The notes under the pieces: generated by a model
What the model saw: only the letters and a program-made list of their open reading frames with translations
What the model was told of the DNA's origin: nothing
Database searches by the model: none
Translations under genes and position numbers: made by a program
Shown here: positions 22,805 through 36,345 of the stretch, piece by piece
Numbering within the stretch: the stretch's first letter is position 1
How the letters are laid out: the number at the start of each line of letters is the position of its first letter
NCBI GenBank assembly: GCA_030533445.1
Contig: CM060076.1
Location: 27,018,603 to 27,082,602, forward strand
Length of the DNA: 64,000 nt
From: Cyprinodon diabolis
Lineage: Eukaryota > Chordata > Actinopteri > Cyprinodontiformes > Cyprinodontidae
Direction: 5' to 3'

Positions 22805-23892
22805 CAGGGATCGGCAACCCGTGGCTCCGGAGCCACATGCGGCACTTTAGCGCCCTACTTGCGGCTCCCTGGAACTTTTTCAAAATTTATGAAAATACAT
22901 ATTTTTTTGTTTTTTTTAATAAGGTGTGCAGGACTTCTAACACACATTCATTATGTTTTCCAATGCTGTAAAAATGGGTATAATAAATAAATGTAAACCT
23001 TTCTTTCAACGAAAATATTTCGTAGCCATAGAGTGGTCATAGTCTGCAACACACGTTTCAGCGCGATGCGGTGCCAGGCAAACATAGTGGGTGTGTGCCT
23101 TCGGCCATGGATCCCAAAGGGAAAAAAATGATACCTGATGAGAAAAGAGGATTCAAAGAAGAATGAACAATTCACTTTCTTTCCTCATGAGTGCGGAAGG
23201 ATTGCCTGCAATTTGCTTTTTTAATGAGAAGTTGTCAAAAAATAGAGTAATTTGGAAAGGCATTTCCAAATTACTTCTGGATAAATTAGAGGAGAGCAAT
23301 AATACTTTTAAGAAGTGGATTGCATATCCAAACTCCACTACTGCTGCTAGTTTAGTTGCAAGCATTGAAAACCGTTGACAGATCGAACCGGCAGCACTCT
23401 TATGCAGGTATGTGAATGTCCATTTTTTCCGCAAATCCTCAAAATAAAAAAAAACAAGGGATGCTGTTGATGGAGGATGTGGGTGTATTTTGGGGTTAGA
23501 GAGCACTGCTCTGATGGATGTCAGTTCCTGCTTGGTTCCTCATGACTTAATCAACTTCTCCCAACAGAGACATGTCCACCATGGAAAGATTCGTTTATTG
23601 TGTTCCTAAAATTTTTATCAATACATCAAAACCTAACCTTGGCGGTGTAGTGGCACATGGTGAATTCCATGCACCTTGTGCTACTATGTGACATTTGCTT
23701 TGGGATAAACATTTAACCATGAATGCTTATATATTTAAGCCCATGTAGTCCTTTTTTATAGTGGGCTAATACACTTAAAACCCGTGTTGCCATACGAGGC
23801 TTATAGAAGACTTTTACATTTTTTGCAGCTTCAGACAGATTTGTTTTTTTGGTCATTATGGCTCTTTGAGCATTTTGGGTTGCCGACCCCTG
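22805..23892 (+). mobile_element. hAT-type DNA transposon remnant
   Basis: The ends are inverted: CAGGGATCGGCAACCCG at the left and GGGTTGCCGACCCCTG at the right. The flanks ATCTAGGT (22797-22804) and ATTTAGGG (23893-23900) match at six of eight positions, consistent with a decayed 8-bp hAT target duplication. Inside, a start-like segment near 23108 (MDPKGKKM...) runs to a stop and continues from 23163 with a fragment like the N-terminal BED zinc finger region of hAT transposases (LPAICFFNEKLSKN). Later text carries more stops. It is internally deleted and inactive. Confidence 0.75.
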
Positions 23893-24070
23893 ATTTAGGG
23901 ATAGACTTAATACATCAGCCTCCTTATGTTGGTGTTTTCTTCTTGAATTGGCCCATTCATGCATTTGCTTATTCATTAGTGCATTCAGCAGCAATCCCTT
24001 CATATCAACTGAATTGCATTGCCAATCTCTCTCTCTTTGCTACCCATTGTTAATGTTTTGTTTGAATTAA

Positions 24071-24422
24071 AGGTATAGTGGAAGATTTTTGCGAAATTTC
24101 GAAAAGTCCCACCCTGTCCACTTTAAAAAAATAAAATGCACATGTACAACCCTGTACCTGCTTCAGAGAGGGAACGCCTATTAAACAATTCATGCAGAGC
24201 CCACGAGCTCTGTTTAAAAGTTGCTGTTTGCATCGTTCATACAAGCTTACTTTGCAAAAGAAGATTTGCAATTTTTCCAGTATGTCAGACTCACCAGTAA
24301 GTGAAAATGGAGATGAGCATGTAGGACGGTCTTACATGAACATATCACCTGAATGATTGACAATTAGGAGGACCAGTTATTTTGATGATCTACCCAGAAA
24401 AAGAACATCCTCCACTATACCT
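24071..24422 (+). mobile_element. TTAA-type MITE, complete copy
   Basis: Terminal inverted repeats AGGTATAGTGGAAGAT and its near reverse complement ATCCTCCACTATACCT (15 of 16). Both sides are flanked by TTAA (24067-24070 and 24423-24426), the target duplication of piggyBac and Kolobok superfamilies. 352 bp. It contains a 25-codon frame at 24282-24356 (ATGTCAGACTCACCA...) that is shared with the copy at 9107-9426 and includes a GTAAGT donor-like site, so it may be the first exon of a lost transposase. Confidence 0.85.
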
Positions 24423-24426
24423 TTAA

Positions 24427-25988
24427 TACATTTGAACTTTTTTATTAAATTGAGACTGTAACATTATCATTGTTTATTTTTTATCATAAATGAAAAAATA
24501 AGAAGCTGTATCAGCTCTAAAATTTGCCAATATCAGCAGCACATATCAGGTATGGTTTGGTGAGTAAATTACTAATGTCTTGATACGTAAGACAGCTTTT
24601 CTTAAATAGCTTTTAACATCTCCGATTAAGATGATCAGTTTTGAACATCTTAATCTAAAACAAAAAACACTTTTTTTTATGTGGCATTGTCAATATATAT
24701 TGACTGTTTGCTAATGGATCAAAAAAAACATTTTTCTGGTTCAATTAACTACAGAAGGACACAACTTTTTTTGCCCGGTTTAAAGAAAAACAAAATAGTT
24801 CCTTTTTCATTTGCAGGCAAAAAAGTTATTTTGGCAAGTTATATTCAATCCATCCAAGATACCGATTCTTTTCCTGATCAGTTTGTATTTCCAGCTGCAG
24901 GACAATGGATTTTTACCACTGTTATTAAGTGTAACAAAACACATTCCTTTCTCAGATTGTTTTTAGACATTGTTATTTGACTTTCCTTCCAGTCAAAATT
25001 ATGTTCGTACTAGTCAAAGCAGAATTGAAACAACCAAAGTTATTTTTCTATTCTGAAAATTATGTTGTGTTTGGAAAAATTGCGTTTAGCGTATCTAAAA
25101 TAATTGAACTGCCATTTTAAAAAGTTTTATTCTCAGTTAATGTAATGCAAACACTTATACTGTAGAACCTAAATGAATTGTCTATTTAAAAAGGAACATT
25201 CCTGTAACCAGAAGAAGTTTCTTCTTTCATGCAATCAATATTTTGAATATCTCAAATATCATTCTCTCTCAACTTTTAATTTATTTATTTTCTTTTACGA
25301 CTTGCCCCTTCATTCATGCACAGCCACATTCACCAACTGTATTAAAATCTTAACCAGGAGGGCCTAATCTTTGTAGCCATTTCTTGTCTGTAATTTTTCC
25401 TGTTCCTAATGTCTGAAATTGCTTTCCTACCATGAATTTCAAATATCTTTCATAAGAATTTCAAAATTTTTGGAGGTGTATTTATAATAGTAGAAAAATC
25501 TGGAGTATGCCAATCTTGTTATATTGGACTGTAGATACTTTAAAAAATGATCACTGTTTTTTGAGGCGCTGCTTTTTCTAAATTGAAGTGATGCTTATTT
25601 TCAATCAATCCCATAGATTATCAGCATTGGACCACTCAGCGATTGCAATTTGTCCTGAAGTGCAACTTCCCTTACCCGGAGCAGTGACAGCACCCTTCAC
25701 CTCCGATTGAATTGTCAGGATTTTTCATTACTTATTGTGGGCATAGAAATTTGGTTAAAGGAAAATGGGGAAAAAAAACATGCAAATAAAATATGCTCTA
25801 CCCCAAGTGTCCATATGATAAAATTCAGTTATTTCTATTTCCATAACCAAAAAGGAGTCTTTAAATATTTAAGACTGACAAAAGCTGCTGCAAACCCCCT
25901 GATTGGCTGAACATTGTTAACTGGTATTACTATTTGTTCGTCTGCATGAAACAAACAAGCATCTCTTTTTTCTTCACAAAATTACATT
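24427..25988. other. AT-rich non-coding stretch
   Basis: Nothing recognised. Confidence 0.5.
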
Positions 25989-25996
25989 GTTTCTTT

Positions 25997-26432
25997 TATG
26001 GCTGAAACAACTAATCAGATTAATTGTCATTAATCGATTAGTAAAATAATAATATTTAGTATTTAGTAATTTAGTAATCAATTAATTGTTTACTGGAGTA
26101 TGGAGACTCTAAAACGTGCTTTTTGCTGACAGAGCAACCCACTTAGAGTAGTAATTATACCAAAATTGAAAAGGAATATATAAACATTTTTCATTTAAAA
26201 AAAAAAAAAACTTTGTCGTCCTTCAGTATGCGCTATCCAGAACTTTTCAAGTTTTATTTTCACCTCTTTTAATTTCATTAAAAAAATCTTCTTTAAGTAA
26301 CCTTTGGCAATTGTTAATCGACAAGTTAAAAAAAATCGACGGATTAGAATAGATTGAATGGAATAGATCGATTAGTCAAAAACAAATCGACCGATTAATC
26401 GATTTGCAAAATAAGTGTTAGCTGCTGCCCTA
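25997..26432 (+). mobile_element. Non-autonomous hAT element, copy 1
   Basis: Left end TATGGCTGAAACAACTAATCAG, right end GCTGCTGCCCTA, flanked by the perfect 8-bp duplication GTTTCTTT (25989-25996 and 26433-26440). Both ends are rich in ATTAATCGATTA-type palindromes. It shares ends and the GACTCTAAAACGTG and CTGACAGAGCA segments with the inverted copy at 57130-57487. No coding capacity. Confidence 0.9.
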
Positions 26433-26514
26433 GTTTCTTTATGTTTAGCATGGAACAAGAATGCTTTACTTAATCAATTACAAAACAGGTGATCATGAAA
26501 TACATCCAATATCC

Positions 26515-26640
26515 TTAGGCTGCTCAGTTGGCCAAGTGGGTAGCACTGCTGCCTTACAGCAAGAAAATCTGGGTTTGATTCACGGCCCAGGAAGATTTCT
26601 GCCTCTGTCCTCTATTATTTTCCTCTGTCTGTAGACATTG
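26515..26640 (+). repeat. tRNA-headed SINE-like repeat, copy 2 (5' part)
   Basis: CCAAGTGGGTAGCACTGCTG and GGGTTTGATTCACGG resemble the A- and B-box head of the repeat at 12256-12572. The body decays after about 26640. Confidence 0.6.
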
Positions 26641-26844
26641 TGAGCTTTCATTTTAATTTGCCCATTTTTGCCTTGAAATAACTTCACTAACTTGATGTGG
26701 GGAAGACATGCCTGTCATCCTTGCCTTAAGGTTTGCTAGTAATGGAAAATGCCTCACCCAATGCCTAAGTAGTGCCATGCTTAACCTTACTAGTAAAACA
26801 ATCCTGAGTTCGTTTGTTGTGGGCAGTATGATCTTACATAATTC

Positions 26845-27720
26845 GATTAAGTTTATTTTTATAGCCCCAATTCACAACACACGTTCAATCAAATCATGCA
26901 GTCAGAATTAATTAATGTTTTCTATCGATTTAAAACCAGCTAATAGCATTGAGTCATTGACTTTGCTCCTCCTAGATCAGCACATGGAGACGGTACACAT
27001 TTGCTAACCTTGCCCCATTGACTCACTCGCAACCAGCATGCATGCAGTGACAGTGGTGAAAAAAAATCCCTTTAAACAGGAAAGAAACCTTCAAGCTCAA
27101 TGTAAGTGACCTGAACACTCTGATAAGTACAGGCCATTAAATATTAAGAGAAAAAACAGAGTGGACTTTAAAGTTCAACCAACAAATACAGTTGGAGAAT
27201 AGATTTAGAATGAAGGAGAGGGAAAATTGGTCCTTATGTAATTCAGCAGCAAATGACAGCATAACTTTAGAAATAGCTGAGCCACTCTAGCTATAAGCCC
27301 TATCAAAATAAAAAGTTTTAAGCCTACTCTAAGACAGAGACAAAGTGTCTCCCTCACAAAATAAAACAAAAAGTTTGTTCGAAAATCGGGGAATCTGATA
27401 ACTAAAAGATCTGTCCCCCATTCTACATTTAGAAAATCTAGGGACCACAAGTAAACCTGCAGATTGAGAGCAAAGTGCTCTGTTAGGAAAACAAGGAACA
27501 ATCAGATTTCTGATATAAGTAGAGCTTGGTTATTTAAGGCTTTATATTTGAAAAGGATTTTATATTCTACTCTGGTTTTAACAGGAAGCCAATGAAGGGA
27601 AGCTCAAATATAGATCCGGGAGAAATATGATCTCTCTCTTTTTATTGTCATCAGAATGAGACCTATTGCGGCAACTGACTTACAATTTTTAATTCACCCC
27701 GAACGGATTAATGACTTTTT
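26845..27720 (+). repeat. Diverged dispersed repeat, family unknown
   Basis: The stretch opens with an AAGTTTATTTTTATAGCCCCAATTCACAACACA-like text (near 26848) and later has GCTTGGTTATTTAAGGCTTTATAT near 27515 and GGGAGAAATATGATCTCTCT near 27620. These segments resemble a non-coding interspersed repeat common in teleosts. Boundaries are uncertain. A minus-strand open frame at 27205-27501 inside it has no support as a gene. Confidence 0.4.
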
Positions 27721-30700
27721 GTTTTTCATTGTATTTAAATAAAGTTGAATTTGTAATTCTTTAAATAAACCATGTTTTCTTTGCTTACACACTCATTTAG
27801 GGATTCACACAGTCATTTTTCTTTTGTATTTCTTTCTTATTTTAGCTCTGGTTATGGACAAGTCAAGTTAAAAGTAATTTTTTTTTTCTTTCTCCCATTT
27901 AATCCCTTAACCAATTATTTTTTATTGCCCACATAGTGTTGCAAAACCTAAGTGTGAGAGTAAATTCCCCATGTTCTTTCCCTATCCTACAGTATGGTTT
28001 ACACCCGATTCCCTTTATTTTCCCCAGTCTCTTTTTTATGGTCATTTTAGTAGTCTCTCTATTTGTTCATTCCACCTGCCCTAGGCTGTCTCCCAGGCCA
28101 TTCATCTGTGCTGCTCCAACCGCTCCTTTGGGCCAGACCATGCTGTGGCGCCACTCTGAAAGGCCGCTGTGCTCATACAGATATGAAACGACGGACAGTG
28201 ACAGAGAATGGCTTTTAGAGAAAGCACCAAGATGCATGAATTACAGGCAGACTAAGAGAATTGAAAGTACTGTTGCCTCTTTCTCACTTTTTATGCCATT
28301 TGAAACCGAAGTGAAGAAATCATGACTGTGAGATCATGTTCCCCCAAAAACTGTAGTAAGAGCCCTATAGTGTCTGTCCATTTGAAAGGTTGAGGTTGAA
28401 GTAAATTAACATGCTGTTTATATAATGGATAATAGAGAGAAATCAACCATGTTGCTACTCTAGGCTAGGGTTAGACCACAGTCTGGGTGCAAACATTTTT
28501 CATGGACAAATTGTGGGATTTATAATAGCTCTCAAAAGTGTTTACTCCCCTTCCACTTTGTTTTATAAAAACAATGAAAATCAAGCAATTAAAATGAGAT
28601 ATAACAGCATCCACAATAATTGGCATGCCAATATCTGTAAATGGCCTAACATTAGATTAGACATTACAAGACAAAACAAAGTTTGGTATCAAAAATTCCA
28701 AGAGAACAAAAGCTGCATCTCAATTCGCAGGCTGCGTCAGCTAAAGAAACACTGAAGGGTCATCCATTTTTGACTATCACTGGTTTAGTTGTATATTTGA
28801 CAACAATTCTAAAGTTCCTATACACTGACTAAGGGTTAAGATTTTGAGACAAGTCTTTTCTTACACGGAAAATATCTGGACTCGGAAAACTTGGCTTTGA
28901 AGGCAAATGTTCCAAAGGTCCATTTAAAGAAGTCTTGATAACCAAAAGAATACCATGCCCAAAATAAAACACAGTAATGGCAGAATTATGCTTAGGGCTT
29001 CTTTTCACTTAATGGAACTGGGTTTTTGTTTTGAGGTTGCTGAAATCAGTCAGTTCTGTTCCAAAACCTACAGATGTCTGTGAAAATAATAAAAGTGGGA
29101 AGGGATGTTTTTCATTATTATTATTTGTATTTTAAGCTGAATCCAAGCCTAATAAATAAAAAAGAAAAAGTATTGTTTTTACCACAGATAAGGCTTTAAA
29201 ATAGCTTTAAATAGCTGAGAGGAGAGGTAAGTGAATCCAACAGAAAATCTTCGTGGTTACCTAAAGATGCTGCCTGTGGGCAACAAAAAGTCTTCAGAAT
29301 CTGATCTAAAAAAAACATTATGGCCACTATGGCCAGGCTGATTTAAAATTTTAACCAATACAAGACTGAAAAGTGAAATTTCTTTGAAAGCCTCTTTATT
29401 TATTTATTTTTTCTTATTTTTTTATTTTTATCTATATTTTTGAAATGTGCCCACATGCAACTATGTTATTGCATTTTCTGTTCTTCTATCAGATTATCAT
29501 CAGAAAGGTGGAAAAAGTATTGAAATTATTATGATCCTATTTGTTTTAAATCATTAAAAACAGGTATTTTAACACAGGTTTGCAAAGTTTTTATCCATTA
29601 TCCATGGAGAAAAATACCTGAAATATTAACTGACACAGAATATATAAGAAGGAACTGAATAGGGAATGCATTACTCCATACATTTTCTCACTTCAGCTTT
29701 AATGTAACTGACTCTCTAGAAAAATGTTGACCTCTTGATTCATTAGCTGCTGTAGCATTCTGGTAAAATCCATGAAATCTAATCAAGCTCAAAACAATTC
29801 TCTGTTCTGCATCCTTTAGCATCTCTTTTTGATAATCTTCCACAGAAAACAAAAAGGAAACTTGTCATCATGAAGACTTTGAATTAAAATCTAATTGGTG
29901 TTTAATTACATGCATGGTAAATAATCACTATTTACTCTGATTGGGCGTTTCAGTCATACTGCAGGGTTTTGTGGCTCCAGAGATTTGATAATAAGATTCA
30001 ACAAAAATGTCTAAATCGAAGTTAAAAAATTTTCTCAGAGGAGTTACAGTTTCTTAATTTTGTGTTTGTTGATTCTCTGCAGGCAGTTGATCTAGACCAC
30101 TGTAGTTGAAAATGAAGTTTACTTGGAGTATTCATTGATATAGATTGATATATAGAGAGCTATAAAATAAACGCTACTTGCTGTCCACACCAGTGATTAT
30201 TATTGGTTCAATTAACCAATTTGGTCATGGTTAAGCTCTAAAAGTTTAGTTTAGGCAACTGGATGTAAAGTTCCCTAGAAGACATTTTGCCTCTGATACA
30301 GTTTTGAGTTGTGAAGGTTAGTGGTTCAAATATTCCAAGAAAATTTTGTTATATCTTTTAGAGAATCTTCCACAGCACTTTAAAAGGTAATTTCTTTTTA
30401 TTCTGTGGTTCTAACCTGAACCCTCAGAAATCTGACTTTTCTAACATATTCCACACATTTCACTGCTTCATCAGAGCTGTTGCAGAAAGTATTTATCATG
30501 ACCCTTCATTGAACTTAAAAGATAAAAATTTAGTTGTTTAGAAACTGTGTATTTCCATCCTGGTGAATATCAAAGCACGTCTGAATGTTCAATAAATTCT
30601 TAGCTCATACTCCTAGTTGACAACTGAGTAAAATTTGAGAGTATGCATCATTTATTTCTGACTTGAATGTTTTTTTAATAGGGGATTTGCAATGTGAAGC

Positions 30701-32184
30701 TATAAATCCAATTTATTTTCCTTGGATTGAAAACTGTTAATCTTGAATTAGAAGATCTATTGCTATAACTGGAAGCATTTTTTTTTTAAATATTTTTGAC
30801 TACTTTAGTATTCTTTTTTGGCCTTTTTATTTTTAAGCATCCTCTGCAGACTTACTTAAATGTTGTGCTTTCCATTGGGGAGCTCATCTGAACAATCATG
30901 ATTGAAAATAAAAGTGTTCTGCAGGAAATCCTAAAACAAAGTTCCAAATCAAAGTACAAACCCAGTGAAGTTTCTTGCACACTAATAGTCTCATGTTGAA
31001 GGTGGAGAAGCTGAAGCTGAACACATGAGCTGAAGTTCTATTTACAGACCTTTAAGGACAGGACCAAATGATAAAGCCATGTAATGTCCGACTGAAGCTG
31101 AAGGTTACAGCAGAGCCTAGACAGAACCAGTGACTCCGCTTGTTAATCACCAAAGAAAATATAATGCAAATTAAGAAAGTTAGAGCTACTGCTAGATCAA
31201 TTTATCTACATCCTTGTTTAGACTGTTAAGAGGAATCTGTTTAACTAAGACCTTTCATGTTATCCCAGCTAGGTTGGTTTGAATTGTCATTTTCCTAATT
31301 AAGTCAAATCATTTTGAAAGGTCTTTTTCTGAGGTACAGTAGGTATATTCTCCTAAAGTCAGGTCTCTCAAGTATGCAGAGTTTTTATGGTCCAGTGAGC
31401 AAGAGCTTTGTAAACGCAAAAATGTAACAAATCTTTGATGTTGGTAGTTGGCAGTGTGTCTATTCTTTGCACTTGGTGATTAAGAGAGGCCAAAACTTTT
31501 GCTGAATACCTGCCAAAGCCAGTCAGCTGGTAAACAATTTTTACCACTGTCTCTGGAGTCCTCCTCTTGTCCTCCACACTGTCCACTATCTCTTGCTTAT
31601 TTAATTCCTTTTGTCCCATTTCTTTTCACTCTCTGATCGCTTGTCTGTCGTCTTGATGTTTAGATCTCTTGATCTTTCCTCCTTGGCCGCACACTTTAAG
31701 CTGGTGGCGTTGAAAGAGATGGATGCCCACTGGCCTCAGTAATCTCTGCAGCAGCCATTTAGATAATTAAGTCACTATTCTTTCAACAGTGTCATGTTCT
31801 CCTCCCAGAACGGATCTACACACACGTCCAAGGCCACATGCATGTAGTAGCAGTTCATTACAGCAGCGGGATGCTTAGCCTGTGTAATTTCTTTTCCTTT
31901 AATCCCCTTGATATGTGCATGAATAATAATGTGTGGCATCAGCAGTGAGAGCTGTTTGTTTTGACGCCATTGTAGGTTTTTGTGAAGAGAAAAGAGATTT
32001 TTGCAAAAGGATGGAGCAGGATGAGAGAAGGCGACAGCTGACATGGGCCATAGAGAATACGAAACAAACACTAACTTGCACAAAAATACAAGCACACACG
32101 AAAACAGTGCATGATTGGCATATAGAAATTTGCTACTGCGCACCCCGAAGAAACTTGCAGAGAGACAGAAGAGAGAGAAAGTGC
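27721..32184. other. Non-coding stretch
   Basis: No exon, RNA gene or clear repeat. 28080-28260 is a high-complexity block that could be conserved regulatory DNA, but the open frame over it (27936-28325) lacks exon borders and has a mixed, intron-like first half. 31690-32150 is also less AT-rich than average. Confidence 0.45.
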
Positions 32185-32185
32185 A

Positions 32186-32229
<44 letters not shown>

Positions 32230-32250
32230 CTCTCTCTCTTTCTCTCTGTC
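32185..32250. repeat. (TC)n / (TTTC)n microsatellite
   Basis: Impure TC run with several TTTC interruptions. It produces low-complexity frames on both strands that should be ignored. Confidence 0.95.
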
Positions 32251-35200
32251 TCCGTCGCCTTAGGGTTTTTCTCTAGCTTTTTTGTCTTGCCATGGTGGTA
32301 ATGTAGCTTTTTGTTGAAAGTCTGTGTTTTAATTAACTGAGCAGCAGCATTCACGGGTGGAGCATGCAGTGTTCCTCAGGCTAATGACATGCCTGGGATA
32401 CTGACAGCCAAACACTTGCAGGGTATTACTTACTCTGTTGCAGCAATGTTTCAGAACATGGTGGCCATTCCCATCTGCATGGAAAAGTAAACTACATTTT
32501 CCGATGTTGAACAGGTTGTCACTCTTGCTGTTTTTACTGTGTAAAATAGGCTTTTAGATTCAAACTTTATTAAACAAATAGCTAGGAAACCCTTGCATCA
32601 TGTGTCATGTTCCTCTCATTCATGCAAAACTGTCTTTTCCCCTTATAAGTTTTATCCATTAACACACTATAGGAAGATTTGTGCTGATGCACACAGAGTA
32701 GGAAATTTCCTGTCAGTAGTGCAGGCATATGCAATAATTCTTCCTAGTAGAAAAAAAAAAAATAACCCTTAGCCTGACTTCCTTTTGTTTCACTCCTTGC
32801 TGTGTGTGTTGAAAATGTGAACCGGTTTTAATTTGCTTTGAAAGGTCTGGCCTTTGCCTGCATGCTTTATGAAAGAGGTGGTGATCAGGAAATGACTTTC
32901 TCGGGCAAAACGAGGCTTTGCTTGCATCTAATCCATCAGTGCTTGATCCATCAAGTTGTCACATTAATATACACAGTCTCATTCCTCACTCTGATCCCTG
33001 AACCTATAGGTAAGCTCTAACAGGCAGCTGGTAGAACCAACGATGCTGGTTTCTTTTATTTTTCCTTGATGGTTTAGTTTTATGCTTGTGTTTAGCATTT
33101 CCTAGGTGTAATGCAGCACTGGCTCTCAAAGTAAAATAAATCCTCATGCCTCTAATCTTTTAAAATGGAATGCTATTTTTAGTTCCATTGTTGCCTAAGC
33201 TGGTAAGATCCATTTAGAAAGGGCCTACATTTGTTTGATCTGCTGCCGGCACTGTGGTGTCTTCACGTTCCACTCATACCACTAATAAGGTGTCCAAATA
33301 GTAGCAAAGTACTAATTCCCCTCAAACCTCTAGGATAATCCAGCCTGCTAATGCCAAGAACCATTCTTAACAAAAGCCTTTTTTGGGTTTTTTTCTGCCA
33401 GCAGGTAGCTGCATCTAGCTGTACTTCCTCTAAAAGTGAAGATGCCCTTTCCTCCCAAAGACTGTTTGAGGTACTTGGACAGACCCAACAGCTCTTTTTA
33501 TTCATTTTTTAGTTTGCTGTGGTTCTGGCTGATCTTTTATCATATTGTTTTTTAATGTTTAATGTTCTGACACTTCACATTGCACTGTCATTGATTTATA
33601 TCAAGCGCAAATAAACTGAACTGTACCATAAAGCCATGTTCCAGGTAACATGGAAAACACATGGAACCAGCATGTGCTATGGAGAAAATGTAACCTGGCC
33701 TAATAAATATTATATGAGCAGTTTTGAAGTAAAGGAGAATTTAAAGAGTTTTTTGTTTTTCCTGATTTGTGTATGTGCCAACCATGATGAAAGTCAGGCA
33801 ACAAAAGTAGTTTTGGGCTGTTGGCTCTCAAACAATCTGTTACACCCTTCTATCCAATTTCTAATGAGCAAGAATGCTCCAACTAGAGCATTTATCAAGT
33901 AACAACCAGACCAGGAAGCTAAATTGCTAATGCAATAGTATTTACCTGAAATATAATGACTATGCAATAATGCCCATATTTACTAACACACAAAGCCAGT
34001 CTGTGATGACCATAAATTGCACCCTATGTTTGATCAAAGTTTTGGTGATTGATTTTCTCCGTTAAAAACAACATAATATTCTCATCACCTTTTAGTTTGG
34101 ATTTCCCTTAAAATCTTAGCTGCTATGTCTTTTTTTTTCCTATTCCTTGTAATAAAGCAATAAGGGGAATGTTCAGAGAAATATAAAAAGCATCAAGAGG
34201 TTGTGTTTCTGTATTAGCTGTATTCAGAGGACCTTATTCCTCTCTGCATCTTTGGGATATTCTGGAAAAACAAGACTGGTTTAAGGACACCTTCAAAGAT
34301 CTAGTGGATAGTTTTATAGCTGATCGTCTTTACTCTCTATTATCCAGCTGATAGGGTTTTGTTTTCGGGATACGTTGCTTATTAAGAATGCTTTTATAGT
34401 CTGCTTTTTTACATGCTCACAGTGTAAAACAGGAATCCATGTGTGACATTCAAATGAAGACTGTAGATCAGGCATATCCCTGGCAGCAAGGAGAATTTAT
34501 AATTCTCTGGACTGTGGCTTGCATTGCTTGGGGTGATTCCTGTACCAACAGTGTCTCCTTTTATTTGAATATCGGTGTGAACACCTCTGTCTGCAAGGTA
34601 TTGTCAGCACACTGAGTCTAGATCCATTCGTGTAGATGAGTGTGTGAGCAAAGTGCAAGCTCCTGCACCTCTTGCTGTGAGTGTGGTCATGTTTCTCCCA
34701 CAGGGGCCCTCATTTACTAGTATCTTGTTCTCATAAACTTACAGCATTACCTGCAATTATTGGCCCTCATTTGTACAATTCAGACATGCTGAGAGATGAG
34801 TTGATCATTTGCTCAGACTTGTATGGTGGCTGTTTTGGTGTTAGCATGGTAAAAGCCTAGCTGTCACCAGGTCAATAGAGGCAAACACTTCTTCAGATTG
34901 GAAATTGGAGCTCATTCTCTTAGGGAGTATCTGTGACAGGGGCACCTACAGAGGTATTAAACACGGGATAGAATGTGCCAGCAAAGCAAACAACACACAC
35001 TCAAATGGAGAAATAACACACACCCCATCTTCTGCTGTTTGATCCCATCCTTAACACCCTTCTCTCTATTTCTGCATGCACACACTCTCTGTTGCTGTTA
35101 TTTCTCATCTGAACGCCGTCTCATAAGGCCTGGCTGTCTCTCCATTGCTGCCACGTTCTGTCCATCTGTTACATTCCCTCTTTCCTCACGTCTATCCACA

Positions 35201-36174
35201 GCTCCCCGCATATTCCCACATGGCTTTGTTAACGCAACTCTGTCACACACACCCAGCATGCTGCGCATTGCCTAGGAGTGACAGATGCTGTTCTAAAGGG
35301 TGTGTGTCTCACATTTCCACCTGCCAGACAACTTTTATTACAGCTAATTATTCAGTAGTTGCCTAAGATCGTCTCAGATCACCACCATGTCATTTTTCTT
35401 TGCACTTTTTTTTTAAGGTTTCCTGAAAATTTGGGCTTTTAAATAGGTGCTCAGATTTTCTGGTGATCCATTTCCGATTTATTTGATAAGCAGCATTAAA
35501 GTGCTGCCTCTACTGACTTGCAAAGCTTTGTAAACCCTTTGAATTTGCTCAAACATGAACCACAAACATCAATGCATTCAATTCTGATTTAGTGTGATAA
35601 ACAGTTGAAGGACAATAATATACAACATGGAGAAACATGGCTGCATCAGACTGCAGTCAGACATGATATGTGAAATCTTGTTTACAGTTATGTAATCAGA
35701 CATCTTGACTGGCCCAATCCCTCTAACATATGGACGTGCTTGATCTAAACCCTGGAATTTAGTCCTGGTCCTAAGGACTCACAGTTCTGCATGTCTGAAA
35801 TGTTTAATGGCCCAGGCTCAAGACCCAACTTTTAGAAATGGGTGATGAACAGACCTTTACAGCTCTTTATTGCTGATGAACAGGGAATGCAAACATTTCT
35901 TTAAGTTTTGCTGGAGCCCAGATAAATCCAAAACATGAAGGATGGTGTATCCTATGAAAGAGGATTGAAGACCCTTTGTCTGCTGATGTCTGCAGCTTCC
36001 ACTCATTTTTGTTCTTCCCACTGGTGTTCCTGCAAGATTGCACTGTAGTTATAACCAAACATGTCATAAACTCTGACCAGCTTCCCTGACCTGATTCAAA
36101 AAAGAAAAGGTTATCAAAACAACATGGTGCTTCTACCAGCATCTTTCAATATGGAAATGCTGTTTTCAGGATGA
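32251..36174. other. Non-coding stretch
   Basis: No gene or confidently recognised repeat. Several AT-rich and ACAC/CTCT-rich sections. Confidence 0.5.
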
Positions 36175-36345
36175 TGTGTGGTTTGGTTGCTCTCTCACAC
36201 AACATTTTGGTTAGAGGTCAAAATGATTTATTTTGATCATCTGACCAAAGTGTCTTCTCCGCATGTTGGCTGTGCCCCTTTCATGGCTTTTGGCAAACTG
36301 CAAACAGGATGACTGAGTTACCTTCAACAATAGCTTTCTTGTTTC
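36175..36345 (-). mobile_element. Fossil Tc1-like transposase fragment
   Basis: On the minus strand, the sequence around 36228-36310 reads like the region at the first catalytic Asp of Tc1 transposases (a TLWSDE-type motif, here with the Glu codon decayed to Asp), preceded by the QFAKSHERG-like region. The similarity fades on both sides and there are stops. It is unrelated in age to the intact Tc1 at 54904-56515. Confidence 0.5.

Noticed and set aside
27936..28325. 129-codon plus-strand frame
   Set aside because: No acceptor or donor fits, the residue composition is unlike a folded domain, and the frame looks like chance in a moderately GC-rich block.
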